Shown here: positions 8,231-16,700 of the stretch, in pieces
Position numbering within the stretch: the first letter of the stretch is position 1
Layout: each line of letters starts with the position of its first letter
Assembly: GCA_046297395.1 (NCBI GenBank)
Contig: JBKCNM010000016.1
Coordinates: 1 to 26,107, forward strand
Length of the DNA stretch: 26,107 nucleotides
Direction of reading: 5' to 3'
Origin: JBEICQ01 sp046297395
GTDB taxonomy: Bacteria > Bacteroidota > Bacteroidia > UBA4408
Notes under the pieces: model-generated
The model's input: the letters and a program-made list of their open reading frames with translations, nothing else
What the model was told of the DNA's origin: nothing
The model's database searches: none
Made by a program: the position numbers and the translations under genes

Positions 8231-9622
8231 ATGAAATCTCTGATCTTGTTATCCGGACTGGGCGTATTTGCCCTCATCTCTGAAATCATAAGTCTGCGTA
8301 AGCTTATTTTTCCTGTCATTCTCATTGGTCTTGCAGCTGTGATTGGTTTTGCTGTAAAAGACTGGAATGCAGAGGCCTTTCATTTTCATAACCACATGAT
8401 GGTATTTGATAAGCCCGGAATGGCTTTCACCATGCTTCTTTGCGCGGTTACTATCCTGTGGTTCTGGATGGCCAAACCTTACATTGAAACTGAAACACAT
8501 ATTTCCGATGCAGTTGCATTGGTTTTGTTTGCACTTACCGGCGCTGTGATGATGGCTACTTATGGAAACATGGTGATGTTGTTCCTGGGCATCGAAACCC
8601 TCTCTATACCCATGTATGTGCTGGCAGGCAGTAGAAAAAACAGTTTAAACTCAAATGAATCAGCACTGAAATATTTTCTGATGGGTGCTTTCGCTACCGG
8701 CTTTCTTCTGTTTGGTATAGCCCTGATTTATGGAGTAACCGGCGCTTTTCATCTGCATACCATCGCTGACTATGTGCAGGCAAACAACGGAAACTATCCA
8801 CCCATGTTTTATGCAGGCATCACGCTGGTTGGTATTGGTATGCTCTTTAAAGTATCCGGATTCCCATTTCATTTTTGGGCTCCTGATGTATACACAGGGG
8901 CTCCTACCCCGGTAACTGCATTCATGGCCACGGTCGTTAAAACGGCTGCCTTTGCAGCTTTCTTCCGTCTTTTCTCCTGGTGCTTTGGCGGGATATCGGG
9001 TAGTTTCATGCAGTGGATAGGTGTTTTATGTGCCTGCACCATGCTCATCGGAAACCTGAGTGCAATTGTTCAGGACAACATCAAACGCATGCTTGCCTAC
9101 TCCAGTATCGCACATGCAGGATACATGTTGTTAAGTATTTTGTCCCTCGGCAAAAACGGAAACGAATCTGTGCACAATGCCCTGCTTTTTTATTCTGCTG
9201 CCTATTCTCTTGCCAGCATCATCTCCTTCACCCTGTTACATCAGGTTGCACTTTCCTCCGGAACTGAATCACTCGCAGGCTTTAATGGGTTGTTTAAAAA
9301 GAATCGTACAGCAGCCATTGCCATGTCGGTAGCACTGATTTCATTGGCGGGTATCCCTCCTCTTGCCGGATTTTTTGGTAAATATTTTCTGTTTTACAAA
9401 GCTTTGCAGGGCGGACATGTCTATGTGATTTTGTTTGCTATTCTTGCTTCACTTGCCGGCATTGCCTACTACCTGCGCATCGTTATTGCCATGTTTACCG
9501 GAGAGCCTGATGCATCTTCTGCAATGCAGCTTTCTTCATCGCACAAACTTTTGCTCGGACTATGTACCCTTGGTCTGATCCTGTTAGGCGTGATGCCAGG
9601 ATTGCTGGTGAACATCTTTTAA
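8231..9622 (+). CDS. nuoN: NADH-quinone oxidoreductase subunit N (complex I, membrane arm)
   Basis: A 463-residue polytopic protein, the third antiporter-like subunit, placed between NuoM and the smaller membrane subunits in complex I. The conserved residues are visible: Glu122 in LGIETLSIPMYVL, Lys147 in ESALKYFLMGAF, Lys207 in MLFKVSGFPFHFWAPDVYTG and Lys237 in ATVVKTAAF. The MYVLAGSRK and FWAPDVYTGAPTPV stretches are typical of NuoN/ND2. Four bases separate it from nuoM, so the two are almost certainly cotranscribed. The nuo group ends here: the next gene is on the opposite strand and none of nuoA-L is in the window. Confidence 0.95.
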   Translation: MKSLILLSGLGVFALISEIISLRKLIFPVILIGLAAVIGFAVKDWNAEAFHFHNHMMVFDKPGMAFTMLLCAVTILWFWMAKPYIETETHISDAVALVLFALTGAVMMATYGNMVMLFLGIETLSIPMYVLAGSRKNSLNSNESALKYFLMGAFATGFLLFGIALIYGVTGAFHLHTIADYVQANNGNYPPMFYAGITLVGIGMLFKVSGFPFHFWAPDVYTGAPTPVTAFMATVVKTAAFAAFFRLFSWCFGGISGSFMQWIGVLCACTMLIGNLSAIVQDNIKRMLAYSSIAHAGYMLLSILSLGKNGNESVHNALLFYSAAYSLASIISFTLLHQVALSSGTESLAGFNGLFKKNRTAAIAMSVALISLAGIPPLAGFFGKYFLFYKALQGGHVYVILFAILASLAGIAYYLRIVIAMFTGEPDASSAMQLSSSHKLLLGLCTLGLILLGVMPGLLVNIF

Positions 9623-9655
9623 GAAAGAGAAAAAAAGGCCTGCCGCTCCTCTTTC
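9623..9655. terminator. Possible terminator hairpin between convergent nuoN and meaB
   Basis: GAAAGAG (9623-9629) pairs with CTCTTTC (9649-9655). On the minus strand an alternative stem, AAAGAGG with CCTTTTT (one G-U pair, nine-base loop), leads into a T-rich tail, which would serve meaB. The stem is weak and AT-rich, so this is a suggestion only. Confidence 0.35.
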
Positions 9656-9660
9656 AGAAT

Positions 9661-10572
9661 TCAGACAAAATCTTTACAAAACCGATAAAAATTAAATTGA
9701 TTGGACTTTAATTGTTCAAGGATTTTTGCGTGCAGAGAGTCCTTGGATAAATTTTCTACGCGTTTATTACGAATCCATTCAAATGCTTTTTCTGCCATCA
9801 GATGTGCTCGTTTATCGGGTGAGGAGGATTCGGAATGGAGCGTATCCAGCAGGACTGAAAGTTCATCAATACCCTGATGAAGTGCAGCAGAAACCTGGGC
9901 TGTTTTTTTTTGCATTCCGGCATGTGAAAGCCTGAGCATATCCAAAAGATTTTTAAAAAAAACACTTGCCCCCGGACGGTCGCATTTGTTGAGGACATAA
10001 ACATCCGCCACTTCCATGACACCGGATTTCATTTGTTGAACATCATCACCCGACTCAGGCACCAGCACCAGCATCGTATGATCGGCCAGGCCGGCAATTT
10101 CTACCTCGCTCTGTCCTACCCCAACGGTTTCAATCAGGATGTGGGAAAAACCTGCATGCCTCATCACATCTGTTATCTCAATGATTCTTGCGGTAAGTCC
10201 GCCTAGTGCGCCTCTGGTGGCAAGACTTCGGATATATACCCTGGGATGCAGAAAATAATCACTCATACGGATGCGGTCACCGAGAAGAGCCCCCATGTTA
10301 AAAGGAGAACTGGGATCAACGGCGACAATACCAATTCGATGTGCGGGGTTTTTAAGTAGGTGAGCAAGAAGGGCATTTACAAGTGTGCTTTTGCCGGCAC
10401 CGGGAGGGCCAGTAATGCCAAGCACATGCGCACCGCCGGAGGAGGGTAGCTCTTGCAAAAGGCTTTCATATCCGGAAACCTGGTTTTCTACCAAGGAGAT
10501 TGCGCGTGCCAGCGGCAACCATTTGCCTTGTTTTACGCATTCCTGAATATGAGCGAGGGTGATTATTGGCAT
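9661..10572 (-). CDS. meaB: MeaB/ArgK-family G3E GTPase (methylmalonyl-CoA mutase chaperone)
   Basis: A 303-residue cytoplasmic GTPase. Known members protect and reload the B12 cofactor of methylmalonyl-CoA mutase; the older ArgK transport-kinase annotation is considered wrong. Walker A is GITGPPGAGKSTL (52-64). It is followed by the family blocks VAVDPSSPF, the switch region IRSLATRGALGGL, the Walker B-like block LIETVGVGQSEVEIAGLADH, and the guanine-specificity motif NKCD, a variant of NKxD. The C-terminal region is shorter than in some members (about 330 residues), where it supports dimerisation. Its expected partner, the mutase (mutA/mutB or scpA), is not in the window. Only 38 bases separate its start from that of the divergent stress protein gene, so their promoters must overlap or lie inside the opposite coding sequences. 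Confidence 0.93.
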   Translation of the reverse strand: MPIITLAHIQECVKQGKWLPLARAISLVENQVSGYESLLQELPSSGGAHVLGITGPPGAGKSTLVNALLAHLLKNPAHRIGIVAVDPSSPFNMGALLGDRIRMSDYFLHPRVYIRSLATRGALGGLTARIIEITDVMRHAGFSHILIETVGVGQSEVEIAGLADHTMLVLVPESGDDVQQMKSGVMEVADVYVLNKCDRPGASVFFKNLLDMLRLSHAGMQKKTAQVSAALHQGIDELSVLLDTLHSESSSPDKRAHLMAEKAFEWIRNKRVENLSKDSLHAKILEQLKSNQFNFYRFCKDFV

Positions 10573-10581
10573 GAAAATCGC

Positions 10582-10589
10582 TATCTTAG
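10582..10589 (+). promoter_or_regulatory. Possible -7 element for the universal stress protein operon
   Basis: TATCTTAG in the 38-base gap between divergent meaB and the stress protein gene is one base off the Bacteroidota TAnnTTTG -7 consensus and sits about 22 bases before the ATG. No matching -33 TTTG is seen at the right distance, so support is weak. Confidence 0.25.
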
Positions 10590-10610
10590 CCCGGTAAATA
10601 TAACAAGCTT

Positions 10611-11423
10611 ATGATACTGGTACCAACTGATTTTACCCAGGTTGCAGATTGCGCAATGAACCATGCACTTGTGCTTGCCAAAAATCTGGGAGACAGCATC
10701 CTTGTCCTGCACATCATTGAAAAGGAAAGCCAAAGAAAAGAGGCAGAAGAAAAACTCGGAAAGATATTATCAGCAGCAACTGATCAGGGAATTAAAGCGG
10801 AAGGATTAGTAAAAACCGGAAATATTTTCGATGATATTGGCGCAGAAGCTGCGGCCAGAAAAACCAAATACATCATCATGGGAACACATGGTGTAAAAGG
10901 CATGCAACACATTACCGGAAGCCATGCTCTCAAAGTCATCACCAATTCATCAATCCCTTTTATTGTCGTGCAGCAGCGTAACATTTCTGCCGAAGGCTAT
11001 AAAAGAATCATCTGTCCTTTCGATCTTTCCAAAGAGACCAAACAAAAAATGGCCCTCACCATCCAGGTGGCAAAATATTTCTCCTCAAAAATTTATGTAG
11101 TATCTCCCTATGAGAGCGATGAATTTTTAAAGAATACCGTGAAGCGCAACCTTGCCTTTGCAGAACATGAATGCAAAATCAATCAGGTTGAATGTGAAAC
11201 CATGGTCTTTCCGGAAAAAGGAAATTTTGTAAAACAAACACTTCAGTTTGCGGCTTCCGTTAATGCCGACCTTATTACCATGATCAACACACAGGAGCCA
11301 GGCGTTCATGAATATATTGCTGGTACAGAAGAGCGGCAGTTTATTACCAATGCAGCTCAAATTCCTGTGATGTGTATTCATCCCAAGGATATAGAAAAAT
11401 ACCAAAGCGTGTTGTTTTTCTAA
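10611..11423 (+). CDS. Universal stress protein with two tandem UspA domains
   Basis: A 270-residue cytoplasmic protein. The first UspA domain starts with ILVPTDFTQVADCAMNHAL (2-20), the strand-and-helix start of the fold, and has the nucleotide-loop GTHGVKGMQHITGSHALKVI (about 87-106). This resembles the ATP-binding G-2x-G-9x-G-S/T motif but with eight rather than nine residues in the spacer. The second domain begins at KRIICPFDLS (about 136-145) and lacks a recognisable glycine-rich loop (the equivalent end reads AGTEERQFITNAAQIPVMCI), so it probably does not bind ATP in the usual way. Tandem-domain UspA proteins are common in Bacteroidota. It is the first gene of a plus-strand group: the ABC permease starts ten bases after its stop. 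The trigger and partners are unknown. Confidence 0.9.
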   Translation: MILVPTDFTQVADCAMNHALVLAKNLGDSILVLHIIEKESQRKEAEEKLGKILSAATDQGIKAEGLVKTGNIFDDIGAEAAARKTKYIIMGTHGVKGMQHITGSHALKVITNSSIPFIVVQQRNISAEGYKRIICPFDLSKETKQKMALTIQVAKYFSSKIYVVSPYESDEFLKNTVKRNLAFAEHECKINQVECETMVFPEKGNFVKQTLQFAASVNADLITMINTQEPGVHEYIAGTEERQFITNAAQIPVMCIHPKDIEKYQSVLFF

Positions 11424-11433
11424 TCTCATCCTG

Positions 11434-12747
11434 TTGAATCCGAAAGTTCTTCTGATCATACAGCGGGAGTACCTCACAAGGGTGAGAAAAAAAAGTTTTC
11501 TTATCATGACCCTGTTGGGCCCACTGCTAATGGCAAGTTTGATTTTAAGCCGGTATTGGATTGAAATGATTCCGCCGGAACCTCAGCAGATTGCCGTGGT
11601 AGACGAAACAGGCGTATTCTTCAACAGCATAGAATCCAGTGAGGTATGCTTGTATAAGCTGGTAAATACAAATCTTGAATCGACCAAAAAAAAATTTTTT
11701 AAGAGTGATTATGACCTGATTCTTTACATTCCTTCCAATATTTTAAGTGGACAAACCGCACAAATTTTTTTCAAGAAACAACCGGGTATTGAAATCATTT
11801 CTTACACCCGCACACAAGTGGGAAAGCGACTGCAGGAAGTAAAACTGATTGCTTCAGGTATTGAAAGGGAAAAACTCTATCAAACCAAAACAAGCATCAA
11901 AATACTGAGTACAAAAATGCACGACAATGGAACCGAAGAGGAGGGAAATACAGCTGTTAAACTGATGGTTGGATTTTTAGGCGGCAGCATGATTTATCTT
12001 TTTGTTTTTTTATTCGGATCTCAGGTGATGCGCGGAGTGATTGAAGAAAAAGCCAACCGTGTAATTGAACTGATTGTTACTTCAGTAAAACCTGTTGAAC
12101 TGCTGATGGGAAAAATCACCGGCATCGCATTGGTGGGTCTCACCCAATATCTGGCATGGGTTTTACTCACCTTTGGCATCAGTACATTTTCCATCAACTA
12201 CCTGATGCAGGAATATCATTCATCCGATAAAGTGGAAGAAGTTTACAAGAGAAATCTGCCAAAAAATGATGTGGAGATTTCACAATGGGAAGACAGTGCC
12301 ACCCTATCTGCCATCGGCAGCATCAACTTTTACCTTTTGCTTCCCATGTTTGCTTTTTATTTTTTGGGAGGATTTCTTTTGTACGGAGCCATGTTTGCAG
12401 CCATTGGAGCAGCGGTTGATAATGAAGCAGACACACAACAATTTATGCTTCCTATCTCGCTTCCCTTGATTCTCGCATTTGTTGCTGCACAGGCAGTTGT
12501 TTCAAATCCGGAAGGTGCACTTGCACATTGGTTATCACTCATCCCATTTACCTCACCCATTATCATGATGGTTAGAATTCCGTTTGGTGTGCCTATTTGG
12601 GAAGTTGCCCTCTCTGCAGCTTTGTTGATTTTCGGCTTTTGGATGATCAATTTTCTGGCGGCAAAAATTTATCGCACGGGCATTTTGATGTATGGTAAAA
12701 AGCCAAGTTTCGGAGAGATGCTCAAATGGATCAAGTACAAGGCCTGA
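11434..12747 (+). CDS. ABC-2 type transporter permease (NatB-like), TTG start
   Basis: A 437-residue inner-membrane permease of the ABC-2 (NatB-like) family, which exports small molecules or ions. One membrane segment near residues 24-42 is followed by a large extracytoplasmic domain (about 45-170) and then five or six further segments. The block GVIEEKANRVIELIVTSVKP, followed by a G-K-I-T-G helix, is highly typical of the family. Start: the family N-terminus (LLIIQREYLTRVRKKSF) is complete only from the TTG at 11434; there is no upstream ATG in frame after the preceding stop, and the first internal ATG (residue 25) would delete it. It lies ten bases after the stress protein gene and one base before the Ppx gene, so it is in an operon. 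No ATP-binding subunit is in the window; the substrate cannot be told. An A9T6 run at 11686-11700 lies inside the gene. Confidence 0.88.
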   Translation: MNPKVLLIIQREYLTRVRKKSFLIMTLLGPLLMASLILSRYWIEMIPPEPQQIAVVDETGVFFNSIESSEVCLYKLVNTNLESTKKKFFKSDYDLILYIPSNILSGQTAQIFFKKQPGIEIISYTRTQVGKRLQEVKLIASGIEREKLYQTKTSIKILSTKMHDNGTEEEGNTAVKLMVGFLGGSMIYLFVFLFGSQVMRGVIEEKANRVIELIVTSVKPVELLMGKITGIALVGLTQYLAWVLLTFGISTFSINYLMQEYHSSDKVEEVYKRNLPKNDVEISQWEDSATLSAIGSINFYLLLPMFAFYFLGGFLLYGAMFAAIGAAVDNEADTQQFMLPISLPLILAFVAAQAVVSNPEGALAHWLSLIPFTSPIIMMVRIPFGVPIWEVALSAALLIFGFWMINFLAAKIYRTGILMYGKKPSFGEMLKWIKYKA

Positions 12748-12748
12748 C

Positions 12749-13684
12749 ATGAGGGTGGGCATTATTGACTGTGGCACCAATACCTTCAATTACCTTTTGG
12801 CAGATGCGAAGGAAGGAAGCAAGCCGATGGTTTTTAAATCCGGAAAATTTGTGGTGAAACTGGGTGAACATGGATTTCCCAATGGGAATATTCACCCTGA
12901 TGCATTAGAAAGAGCCTACGATGCCCTCAACAACTTTCGGCATATCTGTTTGTCGGAATCGGTAAGGAATTTATATGGCTGCGCCACATCTGCTTTTCGT
13001 ACCGCAGGCAACGCATCATTATTGGTTGATTACTGCAAAAATGCACTACAATTTCCACTCGATATCATTAGTGGAACCCGGGAAGCAGAACTCATCCATC
13101 ATGGCGTTTTCGCTTCCGGCGTTCTACCGGCTTATCCTACACTCATTTTAGATATCGGCGGTGGAAGCAATGAGTTGATTATCTCCAGCGGCGAGCAAAT
13201 ACATTGGAGAGGCAGTTACCCTGTAGGAATGGCCAGGATGATGAGCCTGATTAAGCCCTCCGACCCCATCAAGCAAGAGGAGATCGCAATAGTAAACAAC
13301 TTACTTGATGAACATATGAGAGAAGTTGCATCCATGTGCAAGTCTTATGGCGTGAATCATCTGATTGGCGCCTCAGGTTCATTTGACACACTTGCTGAGA
13401 TGATCTTGCTCAGGAAGAATATAACGGAAAACAAGCTTGTTTCAAGGGGATACGATTTTGATATGCATGATTTTGTTGCTGTCGAAAACGACATCATTTC
13501 ATCCTCCTACCCGGAGCGGCTTTCCATGCCCGGCATGATGCCCCTCAGGGCTGAGATGATGGTACTTGCCGTGCTTACCATCCGATGGGTTCTTAACACA
13601 TGTAAGGTAAGCAGACTATCCATGTCGGGCTTCTCGCTCAAAGAGGGATTTTTGTATGAGCGATTCAGCCTGAAACCGCAATGA
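12749..13684 (+). CDS. Ppx/GppA-family phosphatase (exopolyphosphatase-like)
   Basis: A 311-residue protein of the ASKHA (sugar kinase/Hsp70/actin) fold. It would hydrolyse inorganic polyphosphate from its ends or the 5'-phosphate of pppGpp; sequence alone cannot separate these. Signatures are in order: the phosphate-1 loop MRVGIIDCGTNTFNYLLAD (1-19), GCATSAFRTAGN, ISGTREAELIHHGV with the catalytic-type Glu, the phosphate-2 loop LDIGGGSNELI and GASGSFDTLAEM near the end. Only the two core domains are present; the long C-terminal extension of the E. coli enzymes (about 500 residues) is absent, as in other Bacteroidota members. The ATG at 12749 is chosen because it starts exactly at the phosphate-1 strand and lies one base after the permease stop; the frame stays open further upstream, but that would overlap the permease. 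Probably translated with the permease. Confidence 0.9.
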   Translation: MRVGIIDCGTNTFNYLLADAKEGSKPMVFKSGKFVVKLGEHGFPNGNIHPDALERAYDALNNFRHICLSESVRNLYGCATSAFRTAGNASLLVDYCKNALQFPLDIISGTREAELIHHGVFASGVLPAYPTLILDIGGGSNELIISSGEQIHWRGSYPVGMARMMSLIKPSDPIKQEEIAIVNNLLDEHMREVASMCKSYGVNHLIGASGSFDTLAEMILLRKNITENKLVSRGYDFDMHDFVAVENDIISSSYPERLSMPGMMPLRAEMMVLAVLTIRWVLNTCKVSRLSMSGFSLKEGFLYERFSLKPQ

Positions 13685-13699
13685 ATTAAATCAAATTTG

Positions 13700-13707
13700 T
13701 AATTTTG
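13700..13707 (+). promoter_or_regulatory. Possible -7 element (TAATTTTG) for the T9SS surface protein gene
   Basis: TAATTTTG fits the Bacteroidota -7 consensus TAnnTTTG exactly and sits 21 bases before the ATG at 13729. No TTTG lies about 19-21 bases upstream, so the -33 half is missing or weak. Confidence 0.35.
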
Positions 13708-13728
13708 ACTGAGCAATCAACGAACTTC

Positions 13729-16700
13729 ATGAAGAGATTTCATTTTGTCATGCTACTCCTGCTTCAATTGGGAGTAATCAAGGACATGGCACAACACAAA
13801 AAAACAGTCCCTGTTTCTGTTAATCAAATCAGCAATTACGATGCACTGAAAGCCTCCGGACAGCTGGAAAAATTATATCCCCAATTTCTTCCAAAAACAA
13901 GTCCTGAGAAAAAAGCGAACATGCAGCCTGCCGAACCTCGCTTTGGTATTTTCAAAAGCAATAAAAACATGCTTGAGTCAAGTTTCTGGGCTACTTCCAA
14001 TGTTTGTGCCTCCTGCTTCACCCCGGTGGATTCCTTGTTGGACACGATTGTTCAGTTTACCATCGGACAGCCACCTGAGTACCGCAACGACGACGGCAGC
14101 ACTGTGCAGATGAACCTGCCATTCAACTTTTGCTTCTATGGTGATACTTTCAATACTTTTTGGATCAATACCAACGGAAATATCTCCTTTAATACATCCG
14201 TTGGAACCTATAGTGCATCCGGTTTCCCCGATCCCGATGCGGTAATGATTGCACCGTTTTGGGCAGATGTGGATTTGAGAAATCCTCAATCCGGATTGGT
14301 TTACATGAGACGAACCGCTCATTATGTAATCATCAAATGGGACAAAGTGGGCTATTTCAACAGCCTCGCAGACAAGAAGAATGATTTTCAGCTCATCATC
14401 TCAGACGGCACAGATCCAATTATTCCGGAAGGGAATAATGTCCGCTTTTGTTATGCTGATATGCAGTGGACTACAGGTGGGGCTTCACAAGGAGTCAATG
14501 GCTTTGGAGGGGTTCCGGCCACGGTGGGAGCCAACAGAGGAAACGGGACGGACTTTATTCAGTTTGGAAGGTTCGATCATCCCGGCAGCGATTATGATGG
14601 TCCTGCTACCACAACAAATCCCGATGGAATTTCCTGGTTAGACAACCAGAGTTTTACATTCAGTACCTGTTTTTCAAACAATGTGGCTCCAATCGTTACC
14701 GGTTTGGGCTTGTGCGACACACTCACTGTATGTGCCGGAGATACCATTTTGATTAACATGGGTTTTCTTGCACCTGAAGTGGGCCAAAACACAGCCATCA
14801 CAACAACCATTGATCCACCCAACAGCAATGTGATTACCGTTCTTTCCAATACTCCAGGAAACAATGCATTGTTGCAATTGCAAATAGCAGGTAACCTTGC
14901 CAATCAGGGTTACACAGTGATGGATATTACGGGTACTGACGATGGCGCACCGGCAGCCAATACCATAGCCCGTTTGGTGGTTCATGTGATTGAATTTAAC
15001 ACCGCAGCTGCTCATCTTGATGCAGATTGTGACACGGCCAATGGAAGCATCACCCTGCGTGGATTTCCCGATTCGGCCAATTTTGAATACAGTATCGACG
15101 GGGGAACAACCTTTGTAACAGACACCCTTTTTAGCGGACTATCCGGTGGACTTTACAATTGTGTTATCCGCATCCCCGGAGGCTGTTCTTTTGATACCAC
15201 CATCTTTGTTTTTCAACCTTCCTCCTTTGCACCCCCGCCCACCAATAGTGGTCCGGTTTGTATTGGCTCCTCTGCCAACATCAATGTGCCCACCATTCCT
15301 GGAGCTACTTACTCCTGGACAGGTCCCAACGGATTCACCTCCACCTCTCAAAATCCTGTTATACCTAATATTACTGCTGCAGATACAGGTTTATATTGCG
15401 TAACGCTGGTAACCAACGGTTGTACCGGCACACCAAACTGCACCAGACTTGGCATCAATGTGCCGCAGGTGTCTGCAGGGATAGACCGCAATCTATGCGG
15501 AAACGACACACTCAATTTACTTGCTACCTTCAGCGGGACATCTGTTGGTGCCACCTGGAGCGGAGGACAAGGTACCTTTTCAAGCCCCGGAACAGCCACC
15601 ACAAACTACATCCCCGGACCCAATGAAAGCGAAGGCGATACGGTTTTTCTGATTGCCACTTCCATTGAAAATGGAACCTGTCAGGCAGACAAGGACACCA
15701 TGAGGGTTTTCATTCAGGGATTTCCGGTTGTAAACATTGCTGCTGATCAGGTTCATATTTGTGCCGGCGGAAATGCAGCATTCACTGCCACGCTCGCCGG
15801 AACTTCCACCGGTGGTACCTGGAGCAACGGCAATGGTGTTTTTACTCCGGGTAATACCTCTCTAAACGGAACCTATACCCCAACGCAAAATGAGATTAAC
15901 ACAGGACAAGTTCTTCTTATTTTTACCTCTAACACCACCGCTTGCGGGGTTGACAAAGACACACTTAAAGTCAATATCAATGCAGTACCTACTGCGGTGC
16001 TGTCCAACAATCCCATTCTTGGTGTGGGACAAACAAAATGCAGTCCAAACGACAGTACATTGGTTCTTACGCTCACAGGACAGAGCCCTTGGAATGTGCG
16101 AGTGAATACCCCCAATGGTCCTCAAACAATTCCTGTCAGCAGCTCTCCTTATGTGATAAACGGCAACATGTTGCTGGCAGGGACTTATTCTTTGGATTCC
16201 ATCAATGATGCAAACAATTGTAGAAGAGCATACACCAACCAGACTTCCGTGGTGAAAAAAATCAATATCGGAAGCAAAAGTTTTATCAAACAGGCATGGT
16301 GTAGTTTGCAGAACGGACGGGTATGGGTAAGCGACAGTTTGAATGGAAATCCCGGTGGGCCTTTTAAGTATGTATGGAAAAGGGCTTTACAAAATGATAC
16401 CATTGGTGACAGCAACGATACACTGTTTAATGTGGGGAGTGGTATTTACACCGTGAGCATCACCGACAGCACCAATGGATGCAGGAGAACCGATAGTGAT
16501 ACGATTGATTTTCTGATTCCATTTACAGCAGGCCTCACAGCCGACAGCCTGGTTGGATTTGTGCCCTTTAATGTCCTGTTTAACAACACAACTACGCTGA
16601 TTGATCCTTCACTTCCGGGAATCACCTACACCTGGGAGATAGACAATGGATTTAGCGGCAACACACAAACACCTGCAGAAGATTTTGCTTATACCTTTAA

